From: Sciurus carolinensis
Taxonomy: Eukaryota; Chordata; Mammalia; Rodentia; Sciuridae
Length of the DNA stretch: 64,000 bases
Assembly: GCF_902686445.1 (NCBI RefSeq)
Contig: NC_062221.1
Span: 33,558,575-33,622,574, forward strand
Direction: 5' to 3'
Below, in pieces: positions 49,868-61,770 of the stretch. Each line of letters opens with the position of its first letter. The stretch's first letter is position 1. The notes under the pieces are model-generated. The model searched no databases. It was not told where the DNA came from and saw only the letters and a program-made list of their open reading frames with translations. The position numbers and the translations under genes are program-made.

Positions 49868-51112
49868 CTGTAGGCTCTCTCTCCACATTACTAATAGTTT
49901 CCTTTGCTGAGAGAAAGCTTTTTAGTTTGAATCTATCCCAGTTATTGATTCTTGCTTTTATTTCTTATGCTATGGGAGTCATGTTAAGGAAGTCTGATCC
50001 TAAGCCGACATGTTAAAGATTTGGACCTACTTTTTCTTCTATAAGATGCAGGTCCTTGATCCATTTTGCGTTGAGTTTTGTACAGGGTGAGAAATAGGGG
50101 TTTAATTTCATTCTGCTGCATATGGATTTCCAGATTTCCCAGCATCATTTGTTGAAGAGGCTATCTTTTCTCCATTGCATATTTTTGGCACCTTTCTCTA
50201 GTATGAGAAAACTGTATTTATCTGGCTTTGTCTCTGTGTCCTCTATTCTGTACCATTGATCTACCTGTCTATTTTGGTACCAATACCATGCCGTTCTTGT
50301 TACTATTGCTTTGTAGTATAGTTGAAGTTCTGGTGTTGTGATACCCCCTGCTTCACTCTTCCTGCTAAGGATTGCTTTAGCTATTCTGGGTTTCTAAGAT
50401 TCCATCTCATCCCAATTAGAATGGCAATTATCAAGAATACAAGCAACAATAGGTGTTGGAGAGGATGTGGGGAAAAAGGTACACTCATATATTGCTGGTG
50501 GGGTTGCAAATTAGTGCAGCCACTCTGGAAAGCAGTATGGAGATTCCTCAGAAAGCTTGGAATGGAACCACCATTTGACCCAGCTATCCCACTCCTTGGC
50601 CTATATCCAAAAGACTTAAAATCAGCATACTACAGAGATACAGCCACATCAATGTTCATAGATGCTCAATTCACAATAGTCAGATTGTGGAACCAACCTA
50701 GATGTCCTTCAATTGATGAATGGATAAAGAAACTGTGGTACATATATACAATGGAATATTACTCAGCTATAAAGAAGAATAAAATTATGGCATTTGCAGG
50801 CACATGGATGAAATTGGAGAATATCATGCTAAGTGAGATAAATCAATCTCAAAAAACCAAAGGATGAATGATCTTGCTGATAAGCGGATGAGGACACATA
50901 ATGGGGATGGGAGGGGGCAAGAATGGAGGAAGGAGGGACTGTATAGAGGGAAAAGAGGGGTGGGAGGGGTGGAGGGAAGGGAAAAATGACAGAATGAATC
51001 AAACAACATTACCCTATGTAAATGTATGATTACACAAATGGTATGCCTTTTCTCCATGTACAGAGAAACAACATGTATCCCATTTGTTTACAATAAAAAT
51101 AAATAAAAAAAT
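49868..51112 (+). mobile_element. L1 insertion with inverted 5' segment (twin priming)
   Basis: 49868-50397 is ORF2 sequence on the minus strand (for example 'tgaagaggctatcttttctc' and 'cattgatctacctgtctatt'). 50398-51112 is ORF2 3' end, 3' UTR and A-rich tail on the plus strand. A target duplication aaaatctcact flanks the whole (49857-49867 and 51113-51123). About 220 bases of ORF2 present in intact copies are lost between the two segments. A 181-codon frame (50322-50867) spans the inversion joint and is an artefact of it, though its later part is true ORF2 C-terminus with the cysteine motif. Confidence 0.95.
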
Positions 51113-51123
51113 AAAATCTCACT

Positions 51124-52100
51124 TAAGGACAACAAAAGAATGGGTAGAATAAGGAAGACATAAATAAAATATGAAAAGGGAAAGTTATATTGATAATATA
51201 TTTTACATGTATCTTATTTTTATCAACAAATTTTGAAATTCCTTGTTTATAGAGATTTATCCTTTTCAATTAATTGTATTTTGTACCATCTTTGGTCATC
51301 TAAGGGAAGAGTTTTATCAGAAATCACCATTTCTTTATAAAACTGTAAATAATTGTGATTCTGAAATATACTAAATTGCAGGTGTATTTGAAAAATGAGT
51401 GGCTTTGACAAACAAAATTAAATTTCTAATTAAGTTTGAAATCCTTAATATTCACGTAGTTAACTATGAAAAACCCAAGACACAAATTCTTATAAGTTCT
51501 TAGTGCATGCAAAATAGACAGCTTGAAGATTCAATTTTGTAAGAGTCTTTTTCTTTCAAGTAAAAATTAAAATTTATTCTTCCATTCAAAGAAAGTATAA
51601 CCAACTGAAGAATTTGTTTAAATATCATCACTTTTAAGGGAAAATGTTATTGTTGCTGAAACATTGTAATGTTCAAACATCACATTTTTTAAACATTGAA
51701 AATGTCTAGTAGTTGATATCAGTTTCAATTTGAACAAAAGTGCATGTACATGTGTATCTTCAAGAATTATATTAATATCATAATAGGAAGCTCTTTAATA
51801 TTATGAAACAGAAATGTAAGCAAGGACAATGATACACACTTCTCTAAACAATTATTACTCACATCATCAAGTTCAATAGACATAAACACATCTTTTAGCT
51901 TAGAAATTCTAATCAGCTACTTTAAAAATGAATTTGAAACATTAAGTTGGATTCTGTATTTTCCTTACACACTCTTATTTATGTGTGTTTGGGCATTTTT
52001 ACTGGATTTTTTTTTCATAATCTCATTGGAAAAAGAACTAAAAATATTTTTTTCAATGAGTAAATAATGATTCAATAGTACAATCGTCACTGCATTGGTT
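51124..52100. other. AT-rich stretch, nothing recognised
   Basis: No gene or named repeat seen. Confidence 0.5.
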
Positions 52101-52475
52101 TTTAGGTTTTGTTTCTGCTTTTGATTCTGGGGATTGAATCTAGAGCTAAGTGCGCTGTCGCCATCCAGCGTGACATAAAGACACGTACACCTCAGATTGT
52201 CATGAAGGAGCTTCTTCTTTATTCGGATCCCAACAACAACAACAACAACCAAAAAGCAGTCTCACCCTCAATATATAAGCAGTCTCTTGCATAAGCAATT
52301 TCCATCAGATATGTCCACCCAATCCTGTTAAAGGTCAAGCAATCACGAGCTCAAGCATCCATGTAGCCAATTGTAACAGTTTCCTGTTTTTCTCCAGGCA
52401 TACCAACCATGCCCTTTGGCTCCCTGCCAGCCCACAGTGCACAGCCTACCACTGATTTACACCCCATTCTCAGTG
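52101..52475 (-). mobile_element. ID-type SINE (minus strand) split by a solo LTR
   Basis: The left part (to 52155) reads 'attctggggattgaatctag' and the right part (from 52437) 'cctaccactgatttacaccc'. These are consecutive in a reversed tRNA-derived SINE, whose usual order is ggggattgaacc, then the anticodon arm, then ctaccactgagc. Removing the LTR restores the SINE. Confidence 0.75.
52156..52436 (-). mobile_element. Short solo LTR, ERVK-like, inside a SINE
   Basis: The block begins TGTCGCC and ends GCCCACA on the plus strand. It is flanked by gtgcgc (52150-52155) and gtgcac (52437-52442), a 6-bp duplication whose single difference is a CpG-to-CpA change. On its own strand it starts TGTGGG and carries a TATATA-type box near 52268-52276 and an AATAAA signal (complement, 52218-52223). 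A small (CAA)n run lies at about 52231-52249. At 281 bp it is short for an LTR. No internal region remains. Confidence 0.88.
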
Positions 52476-53178
52476 TATATTTTTATCTTACTAACTGCAC
52501 AAAACTAAATAAGTTCAAATCCATAGACACAAGAAAGGGCTTGCATTTGCTGCTTTGTTTTATTCATTTGTTCATTTGTCTAGTCTTATGACCAACTTCT
52601 TGATCTTAAACCATACTTTCTCCTTCATTACACATACTGTTTCATACAAATGCTTGTTGTTTATATGGCCATAGAATTTTTGAAATTTGTGATTGCCTTT
52701 TCTTTTCCTTTATCCTGCTTCTGTTTTAGGCTTCATCAGTGGTATCTTGAGACAACCAATTATAAGCTTTGCTTTGCCAACTTTTGTAAAGGGAGTGACT
52801 CTATCAAAGGAATGAAGTTGTAGGAAGATAGAATAGATTTATTGCTATTTCTGTTTTATTAATACCTTTTGGAGATGAACTTAAAATTTGCAAATACCAC
52901 TATGCCCTTCATGGAATCCATTGTGATGAAGCTTTGGTAACTCTTAATAAAATCAGGAAATTTCAATAACTAACTAGAATGGTTATAAAAGTGATTCTAA
53001 CTGGGCCAAAAATGGAGCTCCATAGCTACGCGTGCTTGGTGCTTATCTGAGAATCATCATTAAGACTGCACAGTTGGCCACAACCTAGACAGGTACAAAA
53101 TTCTTTATACTATGTATAATTCATCCAACTAAAGAACTCAATCTCTTTCCCTGGAAACACCCTGCACCTTCTCTTTAT
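52476..53178. other. Unassigned stretch between two solo LTRs
   Basis: No gene or further repeat recognised. Confidence 0.5.
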
Positions 53179-53184
53179 GTTCAT

Positions 53185-53653
53185 TGTGGGAAGCCATCCT
53201 TATTTAGCAGAATCAGACTAGGTTGAGTCATAGGACGCAGAGGCCTGACTTCCAGGGAACAACAGCCACAGAAGTCTGTCCCGGATTGCCAGGAAACATG
53301 TGGCACTGAGTGGGAATGGTTCCCTTCTCCTTCTGGAATATTACCCCTAAGAGAAATGGCGCCCCTAACTCCACCCTATTCTGTCCATCATAGAAGACAC
53401 TCCTCCCGGTCCTTGTCCCCTTTACCCATGTATTATAAATAAAAGGGAATTGGGTGAGTTGGAGTTGTTGTTAGAGGCCAGAGCTGGTATGGCCAGACCT
53501 GTCATACCCCTGTCATTTAAAAAGGGTATTTGTTCTTGTGTGCTTATTGAGTAGATAAGTTTTTGGGTAATTGAATGATACACAGCCAACATCCTCCTCA
53601 TGCAGTTAACCCTTTCCTCATCCATGTGGGACATGGCAGAGAAGCCCCCCACA
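53185..53653 (+). mobile_element. Solo LTR, ERVK/IAP-like, plus strand
   Basis: This 469-bp block starts TGTGGGAAGCC and ends CCCCACA. It is flanked by identical 6-bp duplications gttcat (53179-53184 and 53654-53659). A TATAAATAAAA stretch at 53434-53444 could be a TATA box, and overlaps an AATAAA. The start, end and duplication length fit class II elements of the IAP/ERVK kind. No gag, pol or env sequence is adjacent, so it is a solo LTR. The minus-strand 76-codon frame inside is incidental. Confidence 0.92.
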
Positions 53654-53659
53654 GTTCAT

Positions 53660-56600
53660 GATTTAAAATTTTCCCTCATTATACTGTCATTTGAATTTGA
53701 CCTCCAACCAATCTTCCCTAACTAAGTTTGCTTGTCTCCTGTGAGACAGTATAAGCAATATACTTAGTAATAATTACTTGTATAGAACACAAGTTCCATT
53801 TTAAGAATGAATTACTTGATATTGGAGATCATGCACTTCACAGTTTTCACATAGTTGGTGTTAACAAAATATGTTGAATCCAAATAAATATATTTTCACA
53901 GTGTATATTTAATAATGTTTGAAGTATATACTAGAGTATATAATTTATAGATTGTGACAGTTCTGAAAGTAACTTGCTAGTGTTTCCTTCCAAAACAAAT
54001 TTTCCCCAGGAGTGTTGCTACTTGATAGCATCTAGTTGTGAGTGCCACAGGATCTGCTTCCACTTTCAAAGTGAGGTCATGGGTACCTTGGGGAACAACA
54101 GTGAAGGATGGTATTCAAAGGTGGAAAAGATACACTGTCCAGTGTGATTGATGAATTAAGACTTTGAAAAGATCAGGAGAAACAATACATACAAGGATAA
54201 TGGAATTGGCTAGTATTTTGAAAGTTACGCTGACATCCAACAAGAGAGGATGATAAACTGGGAGTGGCAATTTATGAAGCCTCCAGTGTACCTTGCAAAG
54301 AGTACTCTTTTTTTTTTTTTTTTAATCTGTTACAGTGTGAAGTAGGATCAACTAAGGAGCAGAGATTCAGACTATTACTGGTAGGATCATTGAGTCACAG
54401 AGACTATTGAAATGCTTTGAATTCTCAGTCTAGTGACTAAGTCTTCAAAGTCTTCAAAGGAACCTTCTCCTTCCCAATAAAGAACTAGCACTGCTCCTAT
54501 AAAAGGCCCTATAGAAGTCTCTTCCTTGAGGACAGCAGATATCCTTCAAGATCTGGCCCCATCTTCTCTTCTGACTTACAAGTTGAAAATAGAGTTAAAT
54601 CCCTGAATAAGCAGATAGGCAGATGCCCAATTTGATCATTTATCAGTTAAACCTATGAAGTAATCAAATAGGGTATATTCCCCAACAATTCACTGAAGGA
54701 CAGAAATGGTGCATGGAGAATTTGGTCTTAGCAGAACCAAAGGAATAAATAAACTCCACAAGCATATATCTGAGATTCTCATTTCACCCACCTTATTTGC
54801 ATCCTTCTCTCATCTTGAAATTATGGATGTATGGAGAAAATATAAAAACCTCAAGTTTGCTTTATGGGTATATTGGCTCAATATTTAAGGGTAATTCCAA
54901 AATAACTGTAGCCACATTACAGTCTCATTCAGTAATGACTTCGAATGACAGTAACTGAAAATCTTCATAATAGATAGTTTCTAATTCTAACATTAATACA
55001 TATGTGCAATTATGGGTAGCAATAAGTTCTCTGAAAGTTCAAAGACTGGAATATCAGATAAAAAGAGGTCTAAGAGAAAAGTATGTGGAAGCACATCTGC
55101 ATATTTGCACCAAGTATGAAAATTTTCATTTTAGATGTTAGTGCTGACCTTACAGAATTCACAATGAAGAGGCATTGAACCATCAAGTAGACACATTACT
55201 CAACTCATTGACATTAAACTGTTGTTGTCATTGCCATGCCTAAATTGGCATGGTGGTAAAAGGAATATAATAACCATGGTGGTAGAGATGGAAACTAAAT
55301 ATGGGTCTACCAGCATAGATTCTCACAATCCAGCTTCTGCCTTCTCAGAATATTCAATCTGTTAGAGAAAAAGACCACTTTTGAGGCACCAGTGTGGTAC
55401 TTCTCATCAGAGAATCAAACTGTATATTTGGTAGTAAGTTGCTCTGTTGGGTTCCCCCATCCTGAGAGGGATAACAAGTCATCTCAAAGGAACTGACTCC
55501 TATTTTGGGTATGTTTTGTTCAATTGATCTTTTGTGGGCTGGTTTTATACCCATGGTCCTGGATGAGGCAGTAAAAATGTGCATGAAATTTCACACAATA
55601 TTGCCCCTTGTCAGGGGACACTTTCACAGTGAAGGAGATGCAGGACAATCCAACAGGCACATACCCTCAATAGAAAATAATTACTATCTTTATTTCTTGA
55701 GGAAGGAAGCCCAATAAAATTCATATTACCAATACACACATCTTAAACCTTCCCTACAGACCCATGAAAGTTCAGAATCACGGTGAAATTGGCCACCATG
55801 TAATAATTGAAGTGGAACTTTATGTTCTAGACAGAAGGCTAAAAGTAGAATCTATTGATGCAATTACATACTTTCTAAACACAGATCATGATTTTTAATC
55901 TATTAAATGTTACAAAAAAATTGGACAATTTAACAGGTTTAGCTTTACATCTATACTACAGAAATAAATTTGACTTGACATTTTGATGGCTAAAAACATT
56001 TTAAATTTAGAGAAATAAATGGAGTAAAAAAAATAGGATGTCATCAGAATAACAAACTCCTTTCCACTTTAACTTCTCACAGCTAATACTGGTGCACACA
56101 ATGGTTGGAACAGGACATAGACAAACCTGGACATATAATTAGCTGAGGAAAAATGCCATTCTCTCAGTTATAAACATGTTTTAGATACTTTTGAGAATTA
56201 ATGCCTACCTGAAATATCTCTTGCAATGTCCTGAAGCACTTGAATTCAGTCTTTTTGCTTTGTTTTAGAGTACTGATCTACATATGCGTATCCCATTTAA
56301 ACACACATATTATTGAAAACAGATTCAAATTGAAGACTCTGCTTTCAGAAATAGTAGCCTAGGTTGCTAGAGCCCATCACACAAAAATAGTTAGTGGATA
56401 TAAATAATCCTGCCAACAAAATTCTTTCCCCTACCAATGTAGAAGAGAGAAAGAACAATTTTAAAATCTGTTAAGTATGTTCATGTAAGTTAACACAAGA
56501 GTAATTACAGAGGCAGGAAAGAATTTCACACAATTATGCAGAAAGTTAAAGAGAGAATATTAAAACTTCCCTCATTTTCTTGAGAGACAAGAGGGCACAC

Positions 56601-58976
56601 CTTGTGATTACTTCTAATAACCCTCCTGAGGGCCTTCTAATTAGTCTTGAATATATGTGTTTACAGCTCACAAATTACAAGGCCTGCACTTTTTATTGTA
56701 AAATCCAAAGGTCTCATGTTTTCAAGAAGATACCCTGAGAGAGTTGAAAAGCAGCCCTTGCTTCTTTATTAAATAAGTGAACATAATAATTACACATTTC
56801 CACACCCACACACACATGCGCCCACACTTTTACTATGGCAGTTAGGAATGTAGGTTTAAAATACTGGGATATTCAAAGTTTTTTTCATCCTCATGATTCT
56901 CCTTTTCATTTGGGTAAATGGGTTTCAAATTCCCCTTCTTCTGTGTTTTGTATTAATGAATAAACTTTTATTAATATGGACAGATGGCAGAGACATTTTA
57001 CCAGTTATATGGGTCTGTTTCCTTAAGAGACTTCTTTCACTAATGAAAGAGAATTCTGTTTAATGAAGGTGGCTATCTTAATAGATCGGTTACATTTTTA
57101 CACTCACATAATTGGAAGTAATCACTACTCACTAAATGCCACAACAAATAAGACTTTTCTCTGAGGACTTTGTATCACAGTCAGAATAAAAGCTATTTCC
57201 AGACAGATTATGCACTTTGTGCTCTTACTACTGGTGCTCCAGTGTTTTATATTCCTGAAAATATACAAAGAATGAAGTATCTAGCTCTGCTGTGCCATAT
57301 ACAGTCCTTTGTTTAATCACTTGCCTTTTATGTCACACAAGTCATTCTCATTTTCCATGCCAAACACAATCAATAGGATTTCTCTATTTTCGTTGATTTT
57401 AAAATATTTTAAAAGCAACATGACATTTCTGACTTTCCAAAAATGGGTTTGTACTGCTTTATATGTTGAAGCTCTAGATTTATTAAGAAAAAATTTTATC
57501 ATCTATTAATCATATCTATAGTCCATAAAGGAAACAGTAATGGGATAAAGCAGTTAAAATATTATCAAAATATCTTTAAATTCCATAACTGAATCTTTTT
57601 CTCACCTCTCATTTTGGAGTCACTGATATATTGATTTTCCCAAGATATTCCTAGTGTGCCAGAATATCTTTCTAAAGTCTTAATTATACCTTCTGGGATA
57701 TTTTTCCAAGTTTGTCATATTCCTTTTCAACTTTTGATGCTAGTCCTTTCCAACTTTACTGAACTTCAAGTCATTTGCTTAATTGACTCTCATGGAAGTT
57801 AAACACTTCTATTCAAAGATACAAACTATCAGATAAATTAATTTTCAACAATTGAAAATAATACTGTCTGTCACACAAATCTACCATTTTAACTAACTAG
57901 TTTTTTAAACTTTATTTTTATTTTCTAAGATATTTGGTAATTTCTCTTGTCTTCAATCAAATTCTATGATGCTTGATAGCAACTTTGTAGTTACCATTTC
58001 AGAGACAAAAGTTAACACAACTTCTATGTGGGTTGCTTTATTTTTGTGGTAACTGAAAGCATTTATTCTCAAAATGTACATATGAATAATAAGGATCTTG
58101 TTAAAATAGAGATTCTGATTTATTATGACTGGAATAGAGGAGTGAGGAGCTCAGATTCAGCGTTTTGTACATATGTCTGATGATGCCAATAACTTGAGTA
58201 GCAAGTAGCAGAAACATAAAGCACTTGACTTTTGCTTTGTGACAAAATATGGAACAGTAGTAATGCCCCCATAGTATAACACATGCACTTACTGTAAACA
58301 CAGTACACTATATTTTAAAAGCAAACTAGAAATCAGACAACTTACATCCTTTTTTTTTGGTTTCATGAAAACTGAGACTCTAAAGCCATCAATGACTTCC
58401 CACTTTGTTTCAAGAATTATTGGAACACATGAATGAGAAACAACTCCAACTCACTTTGCCCAATTTCCTTTAGTTTCATGATTTAAAAGACCCATGTTAC
58501 ATTTTTTGACTTCATTTTCCCCAAAACCTTGATTGTGTACCACTTCTGACTCCCCTACTGAGACAGTTCAAAGACAATCATGCTAGTGTTTTCTCTTACT
58601 ACAGTGAGAACAAATAAACTAAGTTTTCTTTGAATCAAACACAGTGATAATTCATCAATTTTAAAAACATTGGAACTTAGTCCTTTGGAAGACATTTTGA
58701 GTGACAAATATGACATGTGTTGTTAAAACAATGTAAACAAATATATTTAATGATAACATAATGAAAGGCAATAGTTGTTTTTGCACAGGATAGGTAATAG
58801 AAAATCAGGATTGGCACCTGGCACTGAATTTAAGATGTCATTTATGAAAGGTTTATGGGATAATCAGTGATGTTAAAATACCTGAGATAGCACTCACTAT
58901 CATCTGTTACTAGACACCATTATGAGCATAAACTCTTTGGTAAGGAATGGACACTTGATAAGGGAATTAAGATAAT
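53660..58976. other. Long single-copy-looking region, no gene recognised
   Basis: About 5.3 kb without L1 or SINE. A T run occurs at 54308-54323. GC is a little higher near 54000-55700, where several short frames exist (54706, 55354, 55505), but none shows a domain, and I cannot tie them to one transcript. A very decayed old LTR element is possible there. The rest is AT-rich and featureless to me. Confidence 0.45.
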
Positions 58977-58985
58977 TCTGAAGAT

Positions 58986-59174
58986 GGGCATGGTGGCACA
59001 TGCTTGTAATCCTAGCAACTCAGGAAACTGAGACAGGAGGATTTCAAGTTCAAGGCCAGTCTCAGAAATTTAGTGAGGCCCTAAGCAACTTAGTAAGATC
59101 CTGTCTCAAAATTAAAATAAAAAGTACTGGGAATGTGGCTCAGTGATAAAGCACCAGTATCAAAAAAAAAAAAA
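58986..59174 (+). mobile_element. B1-dID SINE
   Basis: The B1 half ('gggcatggtggcacatgctt', 'gtaatcctagcaactcagga', 'gacaggaggatttcaagttc') is joined to the ID half ('tgggaatgtggctcagtgat', 'aaagcaccagtatc') with a poly(A). Identical 9-bp repeats tctgaagat flank it (58977-58985 and 59175-59183). The B box is shortened. Confidence 0.9.
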
Positions 59175-59183
59175 TCTGAAGAT

Positions 59184-59844
59184 TCAGAGTACACGTGGCT
59201 TTATATTGTATTCAGTCCAATGCACAATAAAAAATGTGAGACTCTTTTTTCAAAGATGAATGATTTCAAGATGCCTTACAACAAACCAAGCATTAAACCA
59301 ACGTGGAGCCCTTCTAGGAATGGAGCCCAGGGAAAGTACACAGGCTGCATGGTGGAGTCAGTGGTCCTTGCTCACCATACCCCACACATTGAAACCTCAG
59401 AGTCCTCCTTGTTATGGTGAAGTGTTGTCATCAACAGCATCAACAGGGAGAAGTCTACCAGTTTCAACACTCAGCTTTGTTAATGATATTTCCATGAAAT
59501 TGAGAGAGTTAGATAGCTTTGCCGAACCTCATTTAACAATCTATAAATGAAGATAATACTTATGTGAATGGGTTATTGAGAATTAAATGTATGAAGTGCT
59601 AAAATTGCAGTTAGACTCTGAAGGTCCAGGGAGGCTGATTCCCTTCCTTCTTTTGGTCAAGAAGTTAGTTCAGGAGGTCCTCTGACTAGTAGCAGCAACA
59701 CAGTATGCAAACTCTTGTTGACCTTCTGAGATCACTGAAGATTATCCCTTGTCTGGAAAGTGACTACTGCAAAACAGTTAAATGTAACTTAAATGTGTTC
59801 CTGTCACTATTTTTCCATGCTTACACTCCACCAGGAATCCTTGG
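59184..59844. other. Unassigned stretch
   Basis: Overlapping frames of 95 and 96 codons (59133-59550) start in or near the SINE tail and have no recognisable domain. I see no gene. Confidence 0.45.
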
Positions 59845-60106
59845 CATCTTTGGTTTGTATCCATATCACTCCAGTCTCTACCTCCATTACCACATCCCCT
59901 TTTCTCTGTGTTTGTCTGTAAACTCTCTATTTCTCTCCAATAAGGATACCAGTGATTGCATTTAGGTACCTTTAACTTAATCGCATCTTCTGTCATATAA
60001 GGCAATATTCACTTTTTAAGTCACATAATTTATTAGTTACTGACTCTGGGTATTAGAACTTGGACATATCTTCTGGGAGGCCACCATTTAGTCTAACTAC
60101 CAATCT
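59845..60106 (-). mobile_element. Probable MLT1-like (ERVL-MaLR) LTR fragment
   Basis: The plus strand reads 'caataaggataccagtgatt', 'gcatttaggtacctttaact', 'taatcgcatctt', 'atataaggcaatattcac' and 'gtattagaacttggacatat' with 'gaggccaccatttagtctaac'. This matches in order the reverse of an old mammalian MaLR-type LTR 5' part. The family name is from memory and uncertain. Non-coding and highly diverged. Confidence 0.5.
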
Positions 60107-60149
60107 ACATGATATTTAATTTATAAAACAACATTTTTCCGGTTTTTCT

Positions 60150-60304
60150 GTGTATTGGAATCACCTGGAGATCTGTAAAGGGTACTGATGCAAAGTTCTC
60201 TCCCCAGGGATACCAAATTAATTAGTTTGGATATTGGCTGGGCATCAGGAATCTTCAAATCTCCCAAGCCAAACCTGAATATGAATCAAGGTTGAGAAAC
60301 ACTG
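60150..60304 (+). mobile_element. MER5-type DNA transposon fossil, 5' end missing
   Basis: Blocks in order: 'attggaatcacctggagatc', 'tactgatgcaaagttctctc', 'aattagtttggatattggct', 'gggcatcaggaatcttcaaa' and the terminus 'aaggttgagaaacactg'. This is the MER5A pattern with the first few tens of bases lost. Confidence 0.8.
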
Positions 60305-61644
60305 AATTAGGGTAATAGCTTAAACATTTCTGGAGATTGTCCTTTTAAGACAACATTAAAAAAGGGTGTTATACAAAAAGATTTGTAATACTTTATATTA
60401 TCAATTTACATAATTTATTTATATTTGCAGAAGTATAGGGAAATATATGGGAAAGTGGATTTAGTTCTGAGAATGCAGTGAGAAACTTGGCTGAATTAAT
60501 CAATATTGGTCTGTCTGCTGGAGTCTCTGGGCTCTCTGTGGTAGCTTAAATAGCTGTGAGTAGTCCACATTATTGGTCTGGCTGCACTATAGCCTGTGGC
60601 AAATTGAACAAAAATACCAGTAATTCCAAGGCACTATGTTGATAAATAAACTCAAACAATGTTGGAAGAGAAAAAAATGCTGGAGTGAATTTGATGTGGC
60701 CACACACTCCTGAAAATTATGCCTTCATCAAGAGCCACAGGAATAGATTTTTGGGAGGGATGTGGGATATCATCATCTTTGAAAATTCTTTTATAGCAAT
60801 TTTGATAGACATTAGATATTGGTAGAAAGTTTTGTAAGTCAAAAGGATTTGAAACACAGAATTCAAGGGAATGAGAGGGGCCCGAATAGGCAAAAGTCAA
60901 TTTGTGGCAGGCTACTGCAACCCAGAGGTGAGGTGGGCATATTTGCTGCAATAGGCTGAGAACTAGTTAGTGATTGAAATGGTCTGCCTTAGGTCTTTCT
61001 GTAGGTTCTAATTAATTCTTCATAACCCTCAGGACTGAAATAAAGGGTAGCCTCCTAAATGTTTATCCTTATCTTAACTAATGATTATTTTTTACTATGT
61101 AACTGAGAAAAAAATGTGTTTATATATGAACAGATTTTTGAGTCATACATACATATACCTTATATGTATAACTAATTCTACATGCAAAATTTTATATCTA
61201 TATTAAGGTAAACATCAGTTTATACTGATGTCTTCAATTATAATCTAAGGGATCACATAGGTCCTTCTAGTCTCCTCCCATTCTTTAGAGAATTTCCACT
61301 CTAGCTCTCTAACTGTAAGAAACTAAAATTCTACTTCCCAACATCTGTTTACTAAATTGTTCAAGTTCAATATACATGTACTGTAATTCAGAATTCTTTG
61401 CCACTATCCCATGGGGGAGAAAACATTATCAACAAGGATATTGTGTTCATGTGCAGTCTTATTTACATTTACCTCAGTCAGCACATTTATCTGCCATCTT
61501 TTTTACTGAGATTGGTTCCATACATTTATGACATAGTTACATTATCTTGGTATAGTCACCACTCCTCCCTGAAATCCCCCACCTTCTAAGTCTTTTTCTT
61601 TTTTAATATGCAGGAATTAAGATTCAGTTGTTCTTTTTATTTAA
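60305..61644. other. AT-rich stretch, nothing recognised
   Basis: No gene. The minus-strand 99-codon frame at 60652-60951 shows no domain or signal that would support it. Confidence 0.5.
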
Positions 61645-61770
61645 TTTTTTATTGATGAATTATAACTTTACATAATAGGTTTGTTGTTACATATTTGTAC
61701 ATTCACACAATATAATAATTTGGTCAATTTTGGCTTTTTAAATTTAATTTTCATGAGTTTTTATAAATGC
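61645..61770 (-). mobile_element. Possible L1-type 3' tail fragment
   Basis: The sequence 'gatgaattataactttacat', 'aataggtttgttgttacata' and 'atttgtacattcacacaata' resembles an interspersed 3' end that I associate with squirrel-family genomes. It is short, diverged and bounded only roughly. Confidence 0.3.

Noticed and set aside
50322..50867. A 181-codon frame that looks like one protein
   Set aside because: Its start is antisense L1 and its rest is sense L1; the frame is created by the inversion joint.
54706..55717. Several 60-76 codon frames, considered as a processed pseudogene or decayed viral internal region
   Set aside because: No poly(A), duplication, or recognisable domain; the similarity I suspected to MaLR-type internal sequence was too weak to state.
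59133..59550. Two overlapping frames of about 95 codons
   Set aside because: One begins inside the ID half of a SINE and neither shows a domain.
60652..60951. A 99-codon minus-strand frame
   Set aside because: No domain, no neighbouring exon, and no signal beyond openness.
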